Positions 12,301 to 27,500 are shown, counted from the stretch's first letter. The stretch is DNA of 64,000 bases from Auanema rhodensis (GCA_964057225.1 OZ059894.1:18878476-18942475), one strand, 5' to 3'. Notes: a model not told the origin generated them from the sequence alone. Numbers and translations are program-made.

Positions 12301-14742
12301 TTAAAAATCCGCATCGAATGCACTATACTACATTGAGAAACGCTTAATACAAAAATTAGTTATGATCGTTTGAAAAATGATGCATTAGTGTATGTTGAGT
12401 TTCCATGTACACTCAACATTGCTTCCAAAAACATTTTGACAAAAATTTTTTCGAAAAATTTCAAAATAATTTAGCAAAAAGTAGATGTTTTTAGATTCCT
12501 TTTTTCAAGGCAAAGACGATGGACAATGTTATTCAACGAAAAAATTAATTCTTCAGGGTGAAAATCGAGGATATAAGTGTGAACTTATATCAGTTGATAT
12601 CTCGGTGCATTTTTAAGCTAGCGCAAATCTGATAACACAGATCGACGCAGCTTAAAAATCCGTATCGAATGCACTATACTACATTGAGAAACGCTTAATA
12701 CAAAAATTAGTTATGATCGTTTGAAAAATGATGCATTAGTGTATGTTGAGTTTCCATGTACACTCAACATTGCTTCCAAAAACATTTTGACAAAAATTTT
12801 TTCGAAAAATTTCAGAATAATTTAGCAAAAAGTAGATGTTTTTAGATTCCTTTTTTCGAGGCAAAGACGATGGACAATGTTATTCAACGAAAAAAATAAT
12901 TCTTCAGGGTGAAAATCGAGGATATAAGTGTGAACTTATATCAGTTGATATCTCGGTGCATTTTTAAGCTAGCGCAAATCTGATAACACAGATCGACGCA
13001 GCTTAAAAATCCGCATCGAATGCACTATACTACATTGAGAAACGCTTAATACAAAAATTAGTTATGATCGTTTGAAAAATGATGCATTAGTGTATGTTGA
13101 GTTTCCATGTACACTCAACATTGCTTCCAAAAACATTTTGACAAAAATTTTTTCGAAAAATTTCAAAATAATTTAGCAAAAAGTAGATGTTTTTAGATTC
13201 CTTTTTTCAAGGCAAAGACGATGGACAATGTTATTCAACGAAAAAAATAATTCTTCAGGGTGAAAATCGAGGATATAAGTGTGAACTTATATCAGTTGAT
13301 ATCTCGGTGCATTTTTAAGCTAGCGCAAATCTGATAACACAGATCGACGCAGCTTAAAAATCCGCATCGAATGCACTATACTACATTGAGAAACGCTTAA
13401 TACAAAAATTAGTTATGATCGTTTGAAAAATGATGCATTAGTGTATGTTGAGTTTCCATGTACACTCAACATTGCTTCCAAAAACATTTTGACAAAAATT
13501 TTTTCGAAAAATTTCAAAATAATTTAGCAAAAAGTAGATGTTTTTAGATTCCTTTTTTCAAGGCAAAGACGATGGACAATGTTATTCAACGAAAAAAATA
13601 ATTCTTCAGGGTGAAAATCGAGGATATAAGTGTGAACTTATATCAGTTGATATCTCGGTGCATTTTTAAGCTAGCGCAAATCTGATAACACAGATCGACG
13701 CAGCTTAAAAATCCGCATCGAATGCACTATACTACATTGAGAAACGCTTAATACAAAAATTAGTTATGATCGTTTGAAAAATGATGCATTAGTGTATGTT
13801 GAGTTTCCATGTACACTCAACATTGCTTCCAAAAACATTTTGACAAAAATTTTTTCGAAAAATTTCAAAATAATTCAGCAAAAAGTAGATGTTTTTAGAT
13901 TCCTTTTTTCAAGGCAAAGACGATGGACAATGTTATTCAACGAAAAAAATAATTCTTCAGGGTGAAAATCGAGGATATAAGTGTGAACTTATATCAGTTG
14001 ATATCTCAGTGCATTTTAAAGCTAGCGCAAATCTGATAACACAGATCGACGCAGCTTAAAAATCCGCATCGAATGCACTATACTACATTGAGAAACGCTT
14101 AATACAAAAATTAGTTATGATCGTTTGAAAAATGATGCATTAGTGTATGTTGAGTTTCCATGTACACTCAACATTGCTTCCAAAAACATTTTGACAAAAA
14201 TTTTTTCGAAAAATTTCAAAATAATTTAGCAAAAAGTAGATGTTTTTAGATTCCTTTTTTCAAGGCAAAGACGATGGACAATGTTATTCAACGAAAAAAA
14301 TAATTCTTCAGGGTGAAAATCGAGGATATAAGTGTGAACTTATATCAGTTGATATCTCGGTGCATTTTTAAGCTAGCGCAAATCTGATAACACAGATCGA
14401 CGCAGCTTAAAAATCCGCATCGAATGCACTATACTACATTGAGAAACGCTTAATACAAAAATTAGTTATGATCGTTTGAAAAATGATGCATTAGTGTATG
14501 TTGAGTTTCCATGTACACTCAACATTGCTTCCAAAAACATTTTGACAAAAATTTTTTCGAAAAATTTCAAAATAATTTAGCAAAAAGTAGATGTTTTTAG
14601 ATTCCTTTTTTCAAGGCAAAGACGATGGACAATGTTATTCAACGAAAAAAATAATTCTTCAGGGTGAAAATCGAGGATATAAGTGTGAACTTATATCAGT
14701 TGATATCTCGGTGCATTTTTAAGCTAGCGCAAATCTGATAAC
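6319..14742. repeat. 24-monomer version of the block (monomers 19-42)
   Basis: Monomers 19-30 repeat the order of 1-12 at a distance of 6318 bp, and monomers 33-42 repeat the order of 9-18 at 8424 bp. The 6-monomer excess lies where monomers 27-32 and 33-38 resemble each other (28T+260T, 260T, CTTAAAAC with 179G+222G, 260T, a 28T monomer, then the common form). The simplest reading is an 18-monomer unit that gained an internal 6-monomer (2106-bp) tandem duplication. Monomer 31 lacks the 179G and 222G found in 37, so later conversion or divergence is also needed. Confidence 0.8.
9127..13338. repeat. Internal 6-monomer tandem duplication (monomers 27-32 and 33-38)
   Basis: The two halves are 9127-11232 and 11233-13338. 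Types match in order at five of six places, the exception being the fifth (monomer 31 against 37). It accounts for the difference between the 18- and 24-monomer blocks. Confidence 0.75.
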
Positions 14743-16146
14743 ACAGATCGACGCAGCTTAAAAATCCGCATCGAATGCACTATACTACATTGAGAAACGC
14801 TTAATACAAAAATTAGTTATGATCGTTTGAAAAATGATGCATTAGTGTATGTTGAGTTTCCATGTACACTCAACATTGCTTCCAAAAACATTTTGACAAA
14901 AATTTTTTCGAAAAATTTCAAAATAATTCAGCAAAAAGTAGATGTTTTTAGATTCCTTTTTTCAAGGCAAAGACGATGGACAATGTTATTCAACGAAAAA
15001 AATAATTCTTCAGGGTGAAAATCGAGGATATAAGTGTGAACTTATATCAGTTGATATCTCGGTGCATTTTTAAGCTAGCGCAAATCTGATAACACAGATC
15101 GACGCAGCTTAAAAATCCGCATCGAATGCACTATACTACATTGAGAAACGCTTAATACAAAAATTAGTTATGATCGTTTGAAAAATGATGCATTAGTGTA
15201 TGTTGAGTTTCCATGTACACTCAACATTGCTTCCAAAAACATTTTGACAAAAATTTTTTCGAAAAATTTCAAAATAATTTAGCAAAAAGTAGATGTTTTT
15301 AGATTCCTTTTTTCAAGGCAAAGACGATGGACAATGTTATTCAACGAAAAAAATAATTCTTCAGGGTGAAAATCGAGGATATAAGTGTGAACTTATATCA
15401 GTTGATATCTCGGTGCATTTTTAAGCTAGCGCAAATCTGATAACACAGATCGACGCAGCTTAAAAATCCGCATCGAATGCACTATACTACATTGAGAAAC
15501 GCTTAATACAAAAATTAGTTATGATCGTTTGAAAAATGATGCATTAGTGTATGTTGAGTTTCCATGTACACTCAACATTGCTTCCAAAAACATTTTGACA
15601 AAAATTTTTTCGAAAAATTTCAAAATAATTCAGCAAAAAGTAGATGTTTTTAGATTCCTTTTTTCAAGGCAAAGACGATGGACAATGTTATTCAACGAAA
15701 AAAATAATTCTTCAGGGTGAAAATCGAGGATATAAGTGTGAACTTATATCAGTTGATATCTCGGTGCATTTTTAAGCTAGCGCAAATCTGATAACACAGA
15801 TCGACGCAGCTTAAAAATCCGCATCGAATGCACTATACTACATTGAGAAACGCTTAATACAAAAATTAGTTATGATCGTTTGAAAAATGATGCATTAGTG
15901 TATGTTGAGTTTCCATGTACACTCAACATTGCTTCCAAAAACATTTTGACAAAAATTTTTTCGAAAAATTTCAAAATAATTTAGCAAAAAGTAGATGTTT
16001 TTAGATTCCTTTTTTCAAGGCAAAGACGATGGACAATGTTATTCAACGAAAAAAATAATTCTTCAGGGTGAAAATCGAGGATATAAGTGTGAACTTATAT
16101 CAGTTGATATCTCGGTGCATTTTTAAGCTAGCGCAAATCTGATAAC
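14743..16146. repeat. Two-monomer alternation (monomers 43-46)
   Basis: Monomers 43 and 45 carry 187C without the 319A+329A changes of monomers 16 and 40; 44 and 46 are the common form. This is a local dimer of 702 bp, repeated twice. It extends the pattern at the end of the preceding block. Confidence 0.65.
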
Positions 16147-19100
16147 ACAGATCGACGCAGCTTAAAAATCCGCATCGAATGCACTATACTACATTGAGAA
16201 ACGCTTAATACAAAAATTAGTTATGATCGTTTGAAAAATGATGCATTAGTGTATGTTGAGTTTCCATGTACACTCAACATTGCTTCCAAAAACATTTTGA
16301 CAAAAATTTTTTCGAAAAATTTCAAAATAATTTAGCAAAAAGTAGATGTTTTTAGATTCCTTTTTTCAAGGCAAAGACGATGGACAATGTTATTCAACGA
16401 AAAAATCAATTCTTCACGGTGAAAATCGAGGATATAAGTGTGAACTTATATCAGTTGATATCTCGGTGCATTTTTAAGCTAGCGCAAATCTGATAACACA
16501 GATCGACGCAGCTTAAAAATCCGCATCGAATGCACTATACTACATTGAGAAACGGTTAATACAAAAATTAGTTATGATCGTTTGAAAAATGATGCATTAG
16601 TGTATGTTGAGTTTCCATGTACACTCAACATTGCTTCCAAAAACATTTTGACAAAAATTTTTTCGAAAAATTTCAAAATAATTTAGCAAAAAGTAGATGT
16701 TTTTAGATTCCTTTTTTCAAGGCAAAGACGATGGACAATGTTATTCAACGAAAAAAATAATTCTTCAGGGTGAAAATCGAGGATATAAGTGTGAACTTAT
16801 ATCAGTTGATATCTCGGTGCATTTTTAAGCTAGCGCAAATCTGATAACACAGATCGACGCAGCTTAAAAATCCGCATCGAATGCACTATACTACATTGAG
16901 AAACGCTTAATACAAAAATTAGTTATGATCGTTTGAAAAATGATGCATTAGTGTATGTTGAGTTTCCATGTACACTCAACATTGCTTCCAAAAACATTTT
17001 GACAAAAATTTTTTCGAAAAATTTCAAAATAATTTAGCAAAAAGTAGATGTTTTTAGATTCCTTTTTTCAAGGCAAAGACGATGGACAATGTTATTCAAC
17101 GAAAAAATTAATTCTTCACGGTGAAAATCGAGGATATAAGTGTGAACTTATATCAGTTGATATCTCGGTGCATTTTTAAGCTAGCGCAAATCTGATAACA
17201 CAGATCGACGCAGCTTAAAAATCCGCATCGAATACACTATACTACATTGAGAAACGCTTAAAACAAAAATTAGTTATGATCGTTTGAAAAATGATGCATT
17301 AGTGTATGTTGAGTTTCCATGTACACTCAACATTGCTTCCAAAAACATTTTGACAAAAATTTTTTCGAAAAATTTCAAAATAATTTAGCAAAAAGTAGAT
17401 GTTTTTAGATTCCTTTTTTCGAGGCAAAGACGATGGACAATGTTATTCAACGAAAAAAATAATTCTTCAGGGTGAAAATCGAGGATATAAGTGTGAACTT
17501 ATATCAGTTGATATCTCGGTGCATTTTTAAGCTAGCGCAAATCTGATAACACAGATCGACGCAGCTTAAAAATCCGCATCGAATGCACTATACTACATTG
17601 AGAAACGCTTAATACAAAAATTAGTTATGATCGTTTGAAAAATGATGCATTAGTGTATGTTGAGTTTCCATGTACACTCAACATTGCTTCCAAAAACATT
17701 TTGAGAAAAATTTTTTCGAAAAATTTCAAAATAATTTAGCAAAAAGTAGATGTTTTTGGATTCCTTTTTTCAAGGCAAAGACGATGGACAATGTTATTCA
17801 ACGAAAAAAATAATTCTTCAGGGTGAAAATCGAGGATATAAGTGTGAACTTATATCAGTTGATATCTCGGTGCATTTTTAAGTTAGCGCAAATCTGATAA
17901 CACAGATCGACGCAGCTTAAAAATCCGCATCGAATGCACTATACTACATTGAGAAACGCTTAATACAAAAATTAGTTATGATCGTTTGAAAAATGATGCA
18001 TTAGTGTATGTTGAGTTTCCATGTACACTCAACATTGCTTCCAAAAACATTTTGACAAAAATTTTTTCGAAAAATTTCAAAATAATTTAGCAAAAAGTAG
18101 ATGTTTTTAGATTCCTTTTTTCAAGGCAAAGACGATGGACAATGTTATTCAACGAAAAAAATAATTCTTCAGGGTGAAAATCGAGGATATAAGTGTGAAC
18201 TTATATCAGTTGATATCTCGGTGCATTTTTAAGTTAGCGCAAATCTGATAACACAGATCGACGCAGCTTAAAAATCCGCATCGAATGCACTATACTACAT
18301 TGAGAAACGCTTAATACAAAAATTAGTTATGATCGTTTGAAAAATGATGCATTAGTGTATGTTGAGTTTCCATGTACACTCAACATTGCTTCCAAAAACA
18401 TTTTGACAAAAATTTTTTCGAAAAATTTCAAAATAATTTAGCAAAAAGTAGATGTTTTTAGATTCCTTTTTTTAAGGCAAAGACGATGGACAATGTTATT
18501 CAACGAAAAAAATAATTCTTCAGGGTGAAAATCGAGGATATAAGTGTGAACTTATATCAGTTGATATCTCGGTGCATTTTTAAGCTAGCGCAAATCTGAT
18601 AACACAGATCGACGCAGCTTAAAAATCCGCATCGAATGCACTATACTACATTGAGAAACGCTTAATACAAAAATTAGTTATGATCGTTTGAAAAATGATG
18701 CATTAGTGTATGTTGAGTTTCCATGTACACTCAACATTGCTTCCAAAAACATTTTGACAAAAATTTTTTCGAAAAATTTCAAAATAATTTAGCAAAAAGT
18801 AGATGTTTTTAGATTCCTTTTTTCAAGGCAAAGACGATGGACAATGTTATTCAACGAAAAAATTAATTCTTCACGGTGAAAATCGAGGATATAAGTGTGA
18901 ACTTATATCAGTTGATATCTCGGTGCATTTTTAAGCTAGCGCAAATCTGATAACACAGATCGACGCAGCTTAAAAATCCGCATCGAATGCACTATACTAC
19001 ATTGAGAAACGCTTAAAACAAAAATTAGTTATGATCGTTTGAAAAATGATGCATTAGTGTATGTTGAGTTTCCATGTACACTCAACATTGCTTCCAAAAA

Positions 19101-19656
19101 CATTTTGACAAAAATTTTTTCGAAAAATTTCAAAATAATTTAGCAAAAAGTAGATGTTTTTAGATTCCTTTTTTCGAGGCAAAGACGATGGACAATGTTA
19201 TTCAACGAAAAAAATAATTCTTCAGGGTGAAAATCGAGGATATAAGTGTGAACTTATATCAGTTGATATCTCGGTGCATTTTTAAGCTAGCGCAAATCTG
19301 ATAACACAGATCGACGCAGCTTAAAAATCCGCATCGAATGCACTATACTACATTGAGAAACGCTTAATACAAAAATTAGTTATGATCGTTTGAAAAATGA
19401 TGCATTAGTGTATGTTGAGTTTCCATGTACACTCAACATTGCTTCCAAAAACATTTTGAGAAAAATTTTTTCGAAAAATTTCAAAATAATTTAGCAAAAA
19501 GTAGATGTTTTTGGATTCCTTTTTTCAAGGCAAAGACGATGGACAATGTTATTCAACGAAAAAAATAATTCTTCAGGGTGAAAATCGAGGATATAAGTGT
19601 GAACTTATATCAGTTGATATCTCGGTGCATTTTTAAGTTAGCGCAAATCTGATAAC
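16147..19656. repeat. Region with 271C monomers and a 5-monomer spaced repeat (monomers 47-56)
   Basis: Monomers 47, 49 and 54 carry 271C (TTCACGGTG). Monomers 49-51 (16849-17901) and 54-56 (18604-19656) have the same order: 271C+260T; CTTAAAAC with 222G; then 155G+208G+333T. The distance is 1755 bp. Monomer 50 has an extra G-to-A change that gives GAATACACTA, monomer 48 has AAACGGTTAAT, and monomer 53 has an extra T in place of C before AAGGC. Confidence 0.7.
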
Positions 19657-22600
19657 ACAGATCGACGCAGCTTAAAAATCCGCATCGAATGCACTATACT
19701 ACATTGAGAAACGCTTAATACAAAAATTAGTTATGATCGTTTGAAAAATGATGCATTAGTGTATGTTGAGTTTCCATGTACACTCAACATTGCTTCCAAA
19801 AACATTTTGAGAAAAATTTTTTCGAAAAATTTCAAAATAATTTAGCAAAAAGTAGATGTTTTTGGATTCCTTTTTTCAAGGCAAAGACGATGGACAATGT
19901 TATTCAACGAAAAAAATAATTCTTCAGGGTGAAAATCGAGGATATAAGTGTGAACTTATATCAGTTGATATCTCGGTGCATTTTTAAGTTAGCGCAAATC
20001 TGATAACACAGATCGACGCAGCTTAAAAATCCGCATCGAATGCACTATACTACATTGAGAAACGCTTAATACAAAAATTAGTTATGATCGTTTGAAAAAT
20101 GATGCATTAGTGTATGTTGAGTTTCCATGTACACTCAACATTGCTTCCAAAAACATTTTGACAAAAATTTTTTCGAAAAATTTCAAAATAATTTAGCAGA
20201 AAGTAGATGTTTTTAGATTCCTTTTTTCAAGGCAAAGACGATGGACAATGTTATTCAACGAAAAAAATAATTCTTCAGGGTGAAAATCGAGGATATAAGT
20301 GTGAACTTATATCAGTTGATATCTCGGTGCATTTTTAAGTTAGCGCAAATCTGATAACACAGATCGACGCAGCTTAAAAATCCGCATCGAATGCACTATA
20401 CTACATTGAGAAACGCTTAATACAAAAATTAGTTATGATCGTTTGAAAAATGATGCATTAGTGTATGTTGAGTTTCCATGTACACTCAACATTGCTTCCA
20501 AAAACATTTTGACAAAAATTTTTTCGAAAAATTTCAAAATAATTTAGCAAAAAGTAGATGTTTTTAGATTCCTTTTTTCAAGGCAAAGACGATGGACAAT
20601 GTTATTCAACGAAAAAAATAATTCTTCAGGGTGAAAATCGAGGATATAAGTGTGAACTTATATCAGTTGATATCTCGGTGCATTTTTAAGCTAGCGCAAA
20701 TCTGATAACACAGATCGACGCAGCTTAAAAATCCGCATCGAATGCACTATACTACATTGAGAAACGCTTAATACAAAAATTAGTTATGATCGTTTGAAAA
20801 ATGATGCATTAGTGTATGTTGAGTTTCCATGTACACTCAACATTGCTTCCAAAAACATTTTGACAAAAATTTTTTCGAAAAATTTCAAAATAATTTAGCA
20901 AAAAGTAGATGTTTTTAGATTCCTTTTTTCAAGGCAAAGACGATGGACAATGTTATTCAACGAAAAAAATAATTCTTCAGGGTGAAAATCGAGGATATAA
21001 GTGTGAACTTATATCAGTTGATATCTCGGTGCATTTTTAAGCTAGCGCAAATCTGATAACACAGATCGACGCAGCTTAAAAATCCGCATCGAATGCACTA
21101 TACTACATTGAGAAACGCTTAATACAAAAATTAGTTATGATCGTTTGAAAAATGATGCATTAGTGTATGTTGAGTTTCCATGTACACTCAACATTGCTTC
21201 CAAAAACATTTTGACAAAAATTTTTTCGAAAAATTTCAAAATAATTTAGCAAAAAGTAGATGTTTTTAGATTCCTTTTTTCGAGGCAAAGACGATGGACA
21301 ATGTTATTCAACGAAAAAAATAATTCTTCAGGGTGAAAATCGAGGATATAAGTGTGAACTTATATCAGTTGATATCTCGGTGCATTTTTAAGCTAGCGCA
21401 AATCTGATAACACAGATCGACGCAGCTTAAAAATCCGCATCGAATGCACTATACTACATTGAGAAACGCTTAATACAAAAATTAGTTATGATCGTTTGAA
21501 AAATGATGCATTAGTGTATGTTGAGTTTCCATGTACACTCAACATTGCTTCCAAAAACATTTTGAGAAAAATTTTTTCGAAAAATTTCAAAATAATTTAG
21601 CAAAAAGTAGATGTTTTTGGATTCCTTTTTTCAAGGCAAAGACGATGGACAATGTTATTCAACGAAAAAAATAATTCTTCAGGGTGAAAATCGAGGATAT
21701 AAGTGTGAACTTATATCAGTTGATATCTCGGTGCATTTTTAAGTTAGCGCAAATCTGATAACACAGATCGACGCAGCTTAAAAATCCGCATCGAATGCAC
21801 TATACTACATTGAGAAACGCTTAATACAAAAATTAGTTATGATCGTTTGAAAAATGATGCATTAGTGTATGTTGAGTTTCCATGTACACTCAACATTGCT
21901 TCCAAAAACATTTTGAGAAAAATTTTTTCGAAAAATTTCAAAATAATTTAGCAAAAAGTAGATGTTTTTGGATTCCTTTTTTCAAGGCAAAGACGATGGA
22001 CAATGTTATTCAACGAAAAAAATAATTCTTCAGGGTGAAAATCGAGGATATAAGTGTGAACTTATATCAGTTGATATCTCGGTGCATTTTTAAGTTAGCG
22101 CAAATCTGATAACACAGATCGACGCAGCTTAAAAATCCGCATCGAATGCACTATACTACATTGAGAAACGCTTAATACAAAAATTAGTTATGATCGTTTG
22201 AAAAATGATGCATTAGTGTATGTTGAGTTTCCATGTACACTCAACATTGCTTCCAAAAACATTTTGACAAAAATTTTTTCGAAAAATTTCAAAATAATTT
22301 AGCAGAAAGTAGATGTTTTTAGATTCCTTTTTTCAAGGCAAAGACGATGGACAATGTTATTCAACGAAAAAAATAATTCTTCAGGGTGAAAATCGAGGAT
22401 ATAAGTGTGAACTTATATCAGTTGATATCTCGGTGCATTTTTAAGCTAGCGCAAATCTGATAACACAGATCGACGCAGCTTAAAAATCCGCATCGAATGC
22501 ACTATACTACATTGAGAAACGCTTAATACAAAAATTAGTTATGATCGTTTGAAAAATGATGCATTAGTGTATGTTGAGTTTCCATGTACACTCAACATTG

Positions 22601-23517
22601 CTTCCAAAAACATTTTGACAAAAATTTTTTCGAAAAATTTCAAAATAATTTAGCAAAAAGTAGATGTTTTTAGATTCCTTTTTTCAAGGCAAAGACGATG
22701 GACAATGTTATTCAACGAAAAAAATAATTCTTCAGGGTGAAAATCGAGGATATAAGTGTGAACTTATATCAGTTGATATCTCGGTGCATTTTTAAGCTAG
22801 CGCAAATCTGATAACACAGATCGACGCAGCTTAAAAATCCGCATCGAATGCACTATACTACATTGAGAAACGCTTAATACAAAAATTAGTTATGATCGTT
22901 TGAAAAATGATGCATTAGTGTATGTTGAGTTTCCATGTACACTCAACATTGCTTCCAAAAACATTTTGACAAAAATTTTTTCGAAAAATTTCAAAATAAT
23001 TTAGCAAAAAGTAGATGTTTTTAGATTCCTTTTTTCAAGGCAAAGACGATGGACAATGTTATTCAACGAAAAAAATAATTCTTCAGGGTGAAAATCGAGG
23101 ATATAAGTGTGAACTTATATCAGTTGATATCTCGGTGCATTTTTAAGCTAGCGCAAATCTGATAACACAGATCGACGCAGCTTAAAAATCCGCATCGAAT
23201 GCACTATACTACATTGAGAAACGCTTAATACAAAAATTAGTTATGATCGTTTGAAAAATGATGCATTAGTGTATGTTGAGTTTCCATGTACACTCAACAT
23301 TGCTTCCAAAAACATTTTGACAAAAATTTTTTCGAAAAATTTCAGAATAATTTAGCAAAAAGTAGATGTTTTTAGATTCCTTTTTTCGAGGCAAAGACGA
23401 TGGACAATGTTATTCAACGAAAAAAATAATTCTTCAGGGTGAAAATCGAGGATATAAGTGTGAACTTATATCAGTTGATATCTCGGTGCATTTTTAAGCT
23501 AGCGCAAATCTGATAAC
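19306..23517. repeat. 6-monomer higher-order repeat, two copies (monomers 56-61 and 62-67)
   Basis: Copies are 19306-21411 and 21412-23517. The order in both is two 155G+208G+333T monomers, one monomer with AGCAGAAAG, two common monomers, then one with 222G. Differences: monomer 58 has 333T but 64 has 333C, and monomer 67 has 179G where 61 does not. A third copy begins at monomer 68 (155G type) but the order breaks at 69. Confidence 0.8.
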
Positions 23518-24570
23518 ACAGATCGACGCAGCTTAAAAATCCGCATCGAATGCACTATACTACATTGAGAAACGCTTAATACAAAAATTAGTTATGATCG
23601 TTTGAAAAATGATGCATTAGTGTATGTTGAGTTTCCATGTACACTCAACATTGCTTCCAAAAACATTTTGAGAAAAATTTTTTCGAAAAATTTCAAAATA
23701 ATTTAGCAAAAAGTAGATGTTTTTGGATTCCTTTTTTCAAGGCAAAGACGATGGACAATGTTATTCAACGAAAAAAATAATTCTTCAGGGTGAAAATCGA
23801 GGATATAAGTGTGAACTTATATCAGTTGATATCTCGGTGCATTTTTAAGTTAGCGCAAATCTGATAACACAGATCGACGCAGCTTAAAAATCCGCATCGA
23901 ATGCACTATACTACATTGAGAAACGCTTAATACAAAAATTAGTTATGATCGTTTGAAAAATGATGCATTAGTGTATGTTGAGTTTCCATGTACACTCAAC
24001 ATTGCTTCCAAAAACATTTTGACAAAAATTTTTTCGAAAAATTTCAGAATAATTTAGCAAAAAGTAGATGTTTTTAGATTCCTTTTTTCGAGGCAAAGAC
24101 GATGGACAATGTTATTCAACGAAAAAAATAATTCTTCAGGGTGAAAATCGAGGATATAAGTGTGAACTTATATCAGTTGATATCTCGGTGCATTTTTAAG
24201 CTAGCGCAAATCTGATAACACAGATCGACGCAGCTTAAAAATCCGCATCGAATGCACTATACTACATTGAGAAACGCTTAATACAAAAATTAGTTATGAT
24301 CGTTTGAAAAATGATGCATTAGTGTATGTTGAGTTTCCATGTACACTCAACATTGCTTCCAAAAACATTTTGACAAAAATTTTTTCGAAAAATTTCAAAA
24401 TAATTTAGCAAAAAGTAGATGTTTTTAGATTCCTTTTTTCAAGGCAAAGACGATGGACAATGTTATTCAACGAAAAAAATAATTCTTCAGGGTGAAAATC
24501 GAGGATATAAGTGTGAACTTATATCAGTTGATATCTCGGTGCATTTTTAAGCTAGCGCAAATCTGATAAC

Positions 24571-27500
24571 ACAGATCGACGCAGCTTAAAAATCCGCATC
24601 GAATGCACTATACTACATTGAGAAACGCTTAATACAAAAATTAGTTATGATCGTTTGAAAAATGATGCATTAGTGTATGTTGAGTTTCCATGTACACTCA
24701 ACATTGCTTCCAAAAACATTTTGACAAAAATTTTTTCGAAAAATTTCAGAATAATTTAGCAAAAAGTAGATGTTTTTAGATTCCTTTTTTCGAGGCAAAG
24801 ACGATGGACAATGTTATTCAACGAAAAAAATAATTCTTCAGGGTGAAAATCGAGGATATAAGTGTGAACTTATATCAGTTGATATCTCGGTGCATTTTTA
24901 AGCTAGCGCAAATCTGATAACACAGATCGACGCAGCTTAAAAATCCGCATCGAATGCACTATACTACATTGAGAAACGCTTAATACAAAAATTAGTTATG
25001 ATCGTTTGAAAAATGATGCATTAGTGTATGTTGAGTTTCCATGTACACTCAACATTGCTTCCAAAAACATTTTGAGAAAAATTTTTTCGAAAAATTTCAA
25101 AATAATTTAGCAAAAAGTAGATGTTTTTGGATTCCTTTTTTCAAGGCAAAGACGATGGACAATGTTATTCAACGAAAAAAATAATTCTTCAGGGTGAAAA
25201 TCGAGGATATAAGTGTGAACTTATATCAGTTGATATCTCGGTGCATTTTTAAGTTAGCGCAAATCTGATAACACAGATCGACGCAGCTTAAAAATCCGCA
25301 TCGAATGCACTATACTACATTGAGAAACGCTTAATACAAAAATTAGTTATGATCGTTTGAAAAATGATGCATTAGTGTATGTTGAGTTTCCATGTACACT
25401 CAACATTGCTTCCAAAAACATTTTGAGAAAAATTTTTTCGAAAAATTTCAAAATAATTTAGCAAAAAGTAGATGTTTTTGGATTCCTTTTTTCAAGGCAA
25501 AGACGATGGACAATGTTATTCAACGAAAAAAATAATTCTTCAGGGTGAAAATCGAGGATATAAGTGTGAACTTATATCAGTTGATATCTCGGTGCATTTT
25601 TAAGTTAGCGCAAATCTGATAACACAGATCGACGCAGCTTAAAAATCCGCATCGAATGCACTATACTACATTGAGAAACGCTTAATACAAAAATTAGTTA
25701 TGATCGTTTGAAAAATGATGCATTAGTGTATGTTGAGTTTCCATGTACACTCAACATTGCTTCCAAAAACATTTTGAGAAAAATTTTTTCGAAAAATTTC
25801 AAAATAATTTAGCAAAAAGTAGATGTTTTTGGATTCCTTTTTTCAAGGCAAAGACGATGGACAATGTTATTCAACGAAAAAAATAATTCTTCAGGGTGAA
25901 AATCGAGGATATAAGTGTGAACTTATATCAGTTGATATCTCGGTGCATTTTTAAGTTAGCGCAAATCTGATAACACAGATCGACGCAGCTTAAAAATCCG
26001 CATCGAATGCACTATACTACATTGAGAAACGCTTAATACAAAAATTAGTTATGATCGTTTGAAAAATGATGCATTAGTGTATGTTGAGTTTCCATGTACA
26101 CTCAACATTGCTTCCAAAAACATTTTGACAAAAATTTTTTCGAAAAATTTCAAAATAATTTAGCAAAAAGTAGATGTTTTTAGATTCCTTTTTTCAAGGC
26201 AAAGACGATGGACAATGTTATTCAACGAAAAAAATAATTCTTCAGGGTGAAAATCGAGGATATAAGTGTGAACTTATATCAGTTGATATCTCGGTGCATT
26301 TTTAAGTTAGCGCAAATCTGATAACACAGATCGACGCAGCTTAAAAATCCGCATCGAATGCACTATACTACATTGAGAAACGCTTAATACAAAAATTAGT
26401 TATGATCGTTTGAAAAATGATGCATTAGTGTATGTTGAGTTTCCATGTACACTCAACATTGCTTCCAAAAACATTTTGACAAAAATTTTTTCGAAAAATT
26501 TCAAAATAATTTAGCAAAAAGTAGATGTTTTTAGATTCCTTTTTTCAAGGCAAAGACGATGGACAATGTTATTCAACGAAAAAAATAATTCTTCAGGGTG
26601 AAAATCGAGGATATAAGTGTGAACTTATATCAGTTGATATCTCGGTGCATTTTTAAGCTAGCGCAAATCTGATAACACAGATCGACGCAGCTTAAAAATC
26701 CGCATCGAATGCACTATACTACATTGAGAAACGCTTAATACAAAAATTAGTTATGATCGTTTGAAAAATGATGCATTAGTGTATGTTGAGTTTCCATGTA
26801 CACTCAACATTGCTTCCAAAAACATTTTGACAAAAATTTTTTCGAAAAATTTCAAAATAATTTAGCAAAAAGTAGATGTTTTTAGATTCCTTTTTTCAAG
26901 GCAAAGACGATGGACAATGTTATTCAACGAAAAAAATAATTCTTCAGGGTGAAAATCGAGGATATAAGTGTGAACTTATATCAGTTGATATCTCGGTGCA
27001 TTTTTAAGCTAGCGCAAATCTGATAACACAGATCGACGCAGCTTAAAAATCCGCATCGAATGCACTATACTACATTGAGAAACGCTTAATACAAAAATTA
27101 GTTATGATCGTTTGAAAAATGATGCATTAGTGTATGTTGAGTTTCCATGTACACTCAACATTGCTTCCAAAAACATTTTGACAAAAATTTTTTCGAAAAA
27201 TTTCAAAATAATTTAGCAAAAAGTAGATGTTTTTAGATTCCTTTTTTCAAGGCAAAGACGATGGACAATGTTATTCAACGAAAAAAATAATTCTTCAGGG
27301 TGAAAATCGAGGATATAAGTGTGAACTTATATCAGTTGATATCTCGGTGCATTTTTAAGCTAGCGCAAATCTGATAACACAGATCGACGCAGCTTAAAAA
27401 TCCGCATCGAATGCACTATACTACATTGAGAAACGCTTAATACAAAAATTAGTTATGATCGTTTGAAAAATGATGCATTAGTGTATGTTGAGTTTCCATG

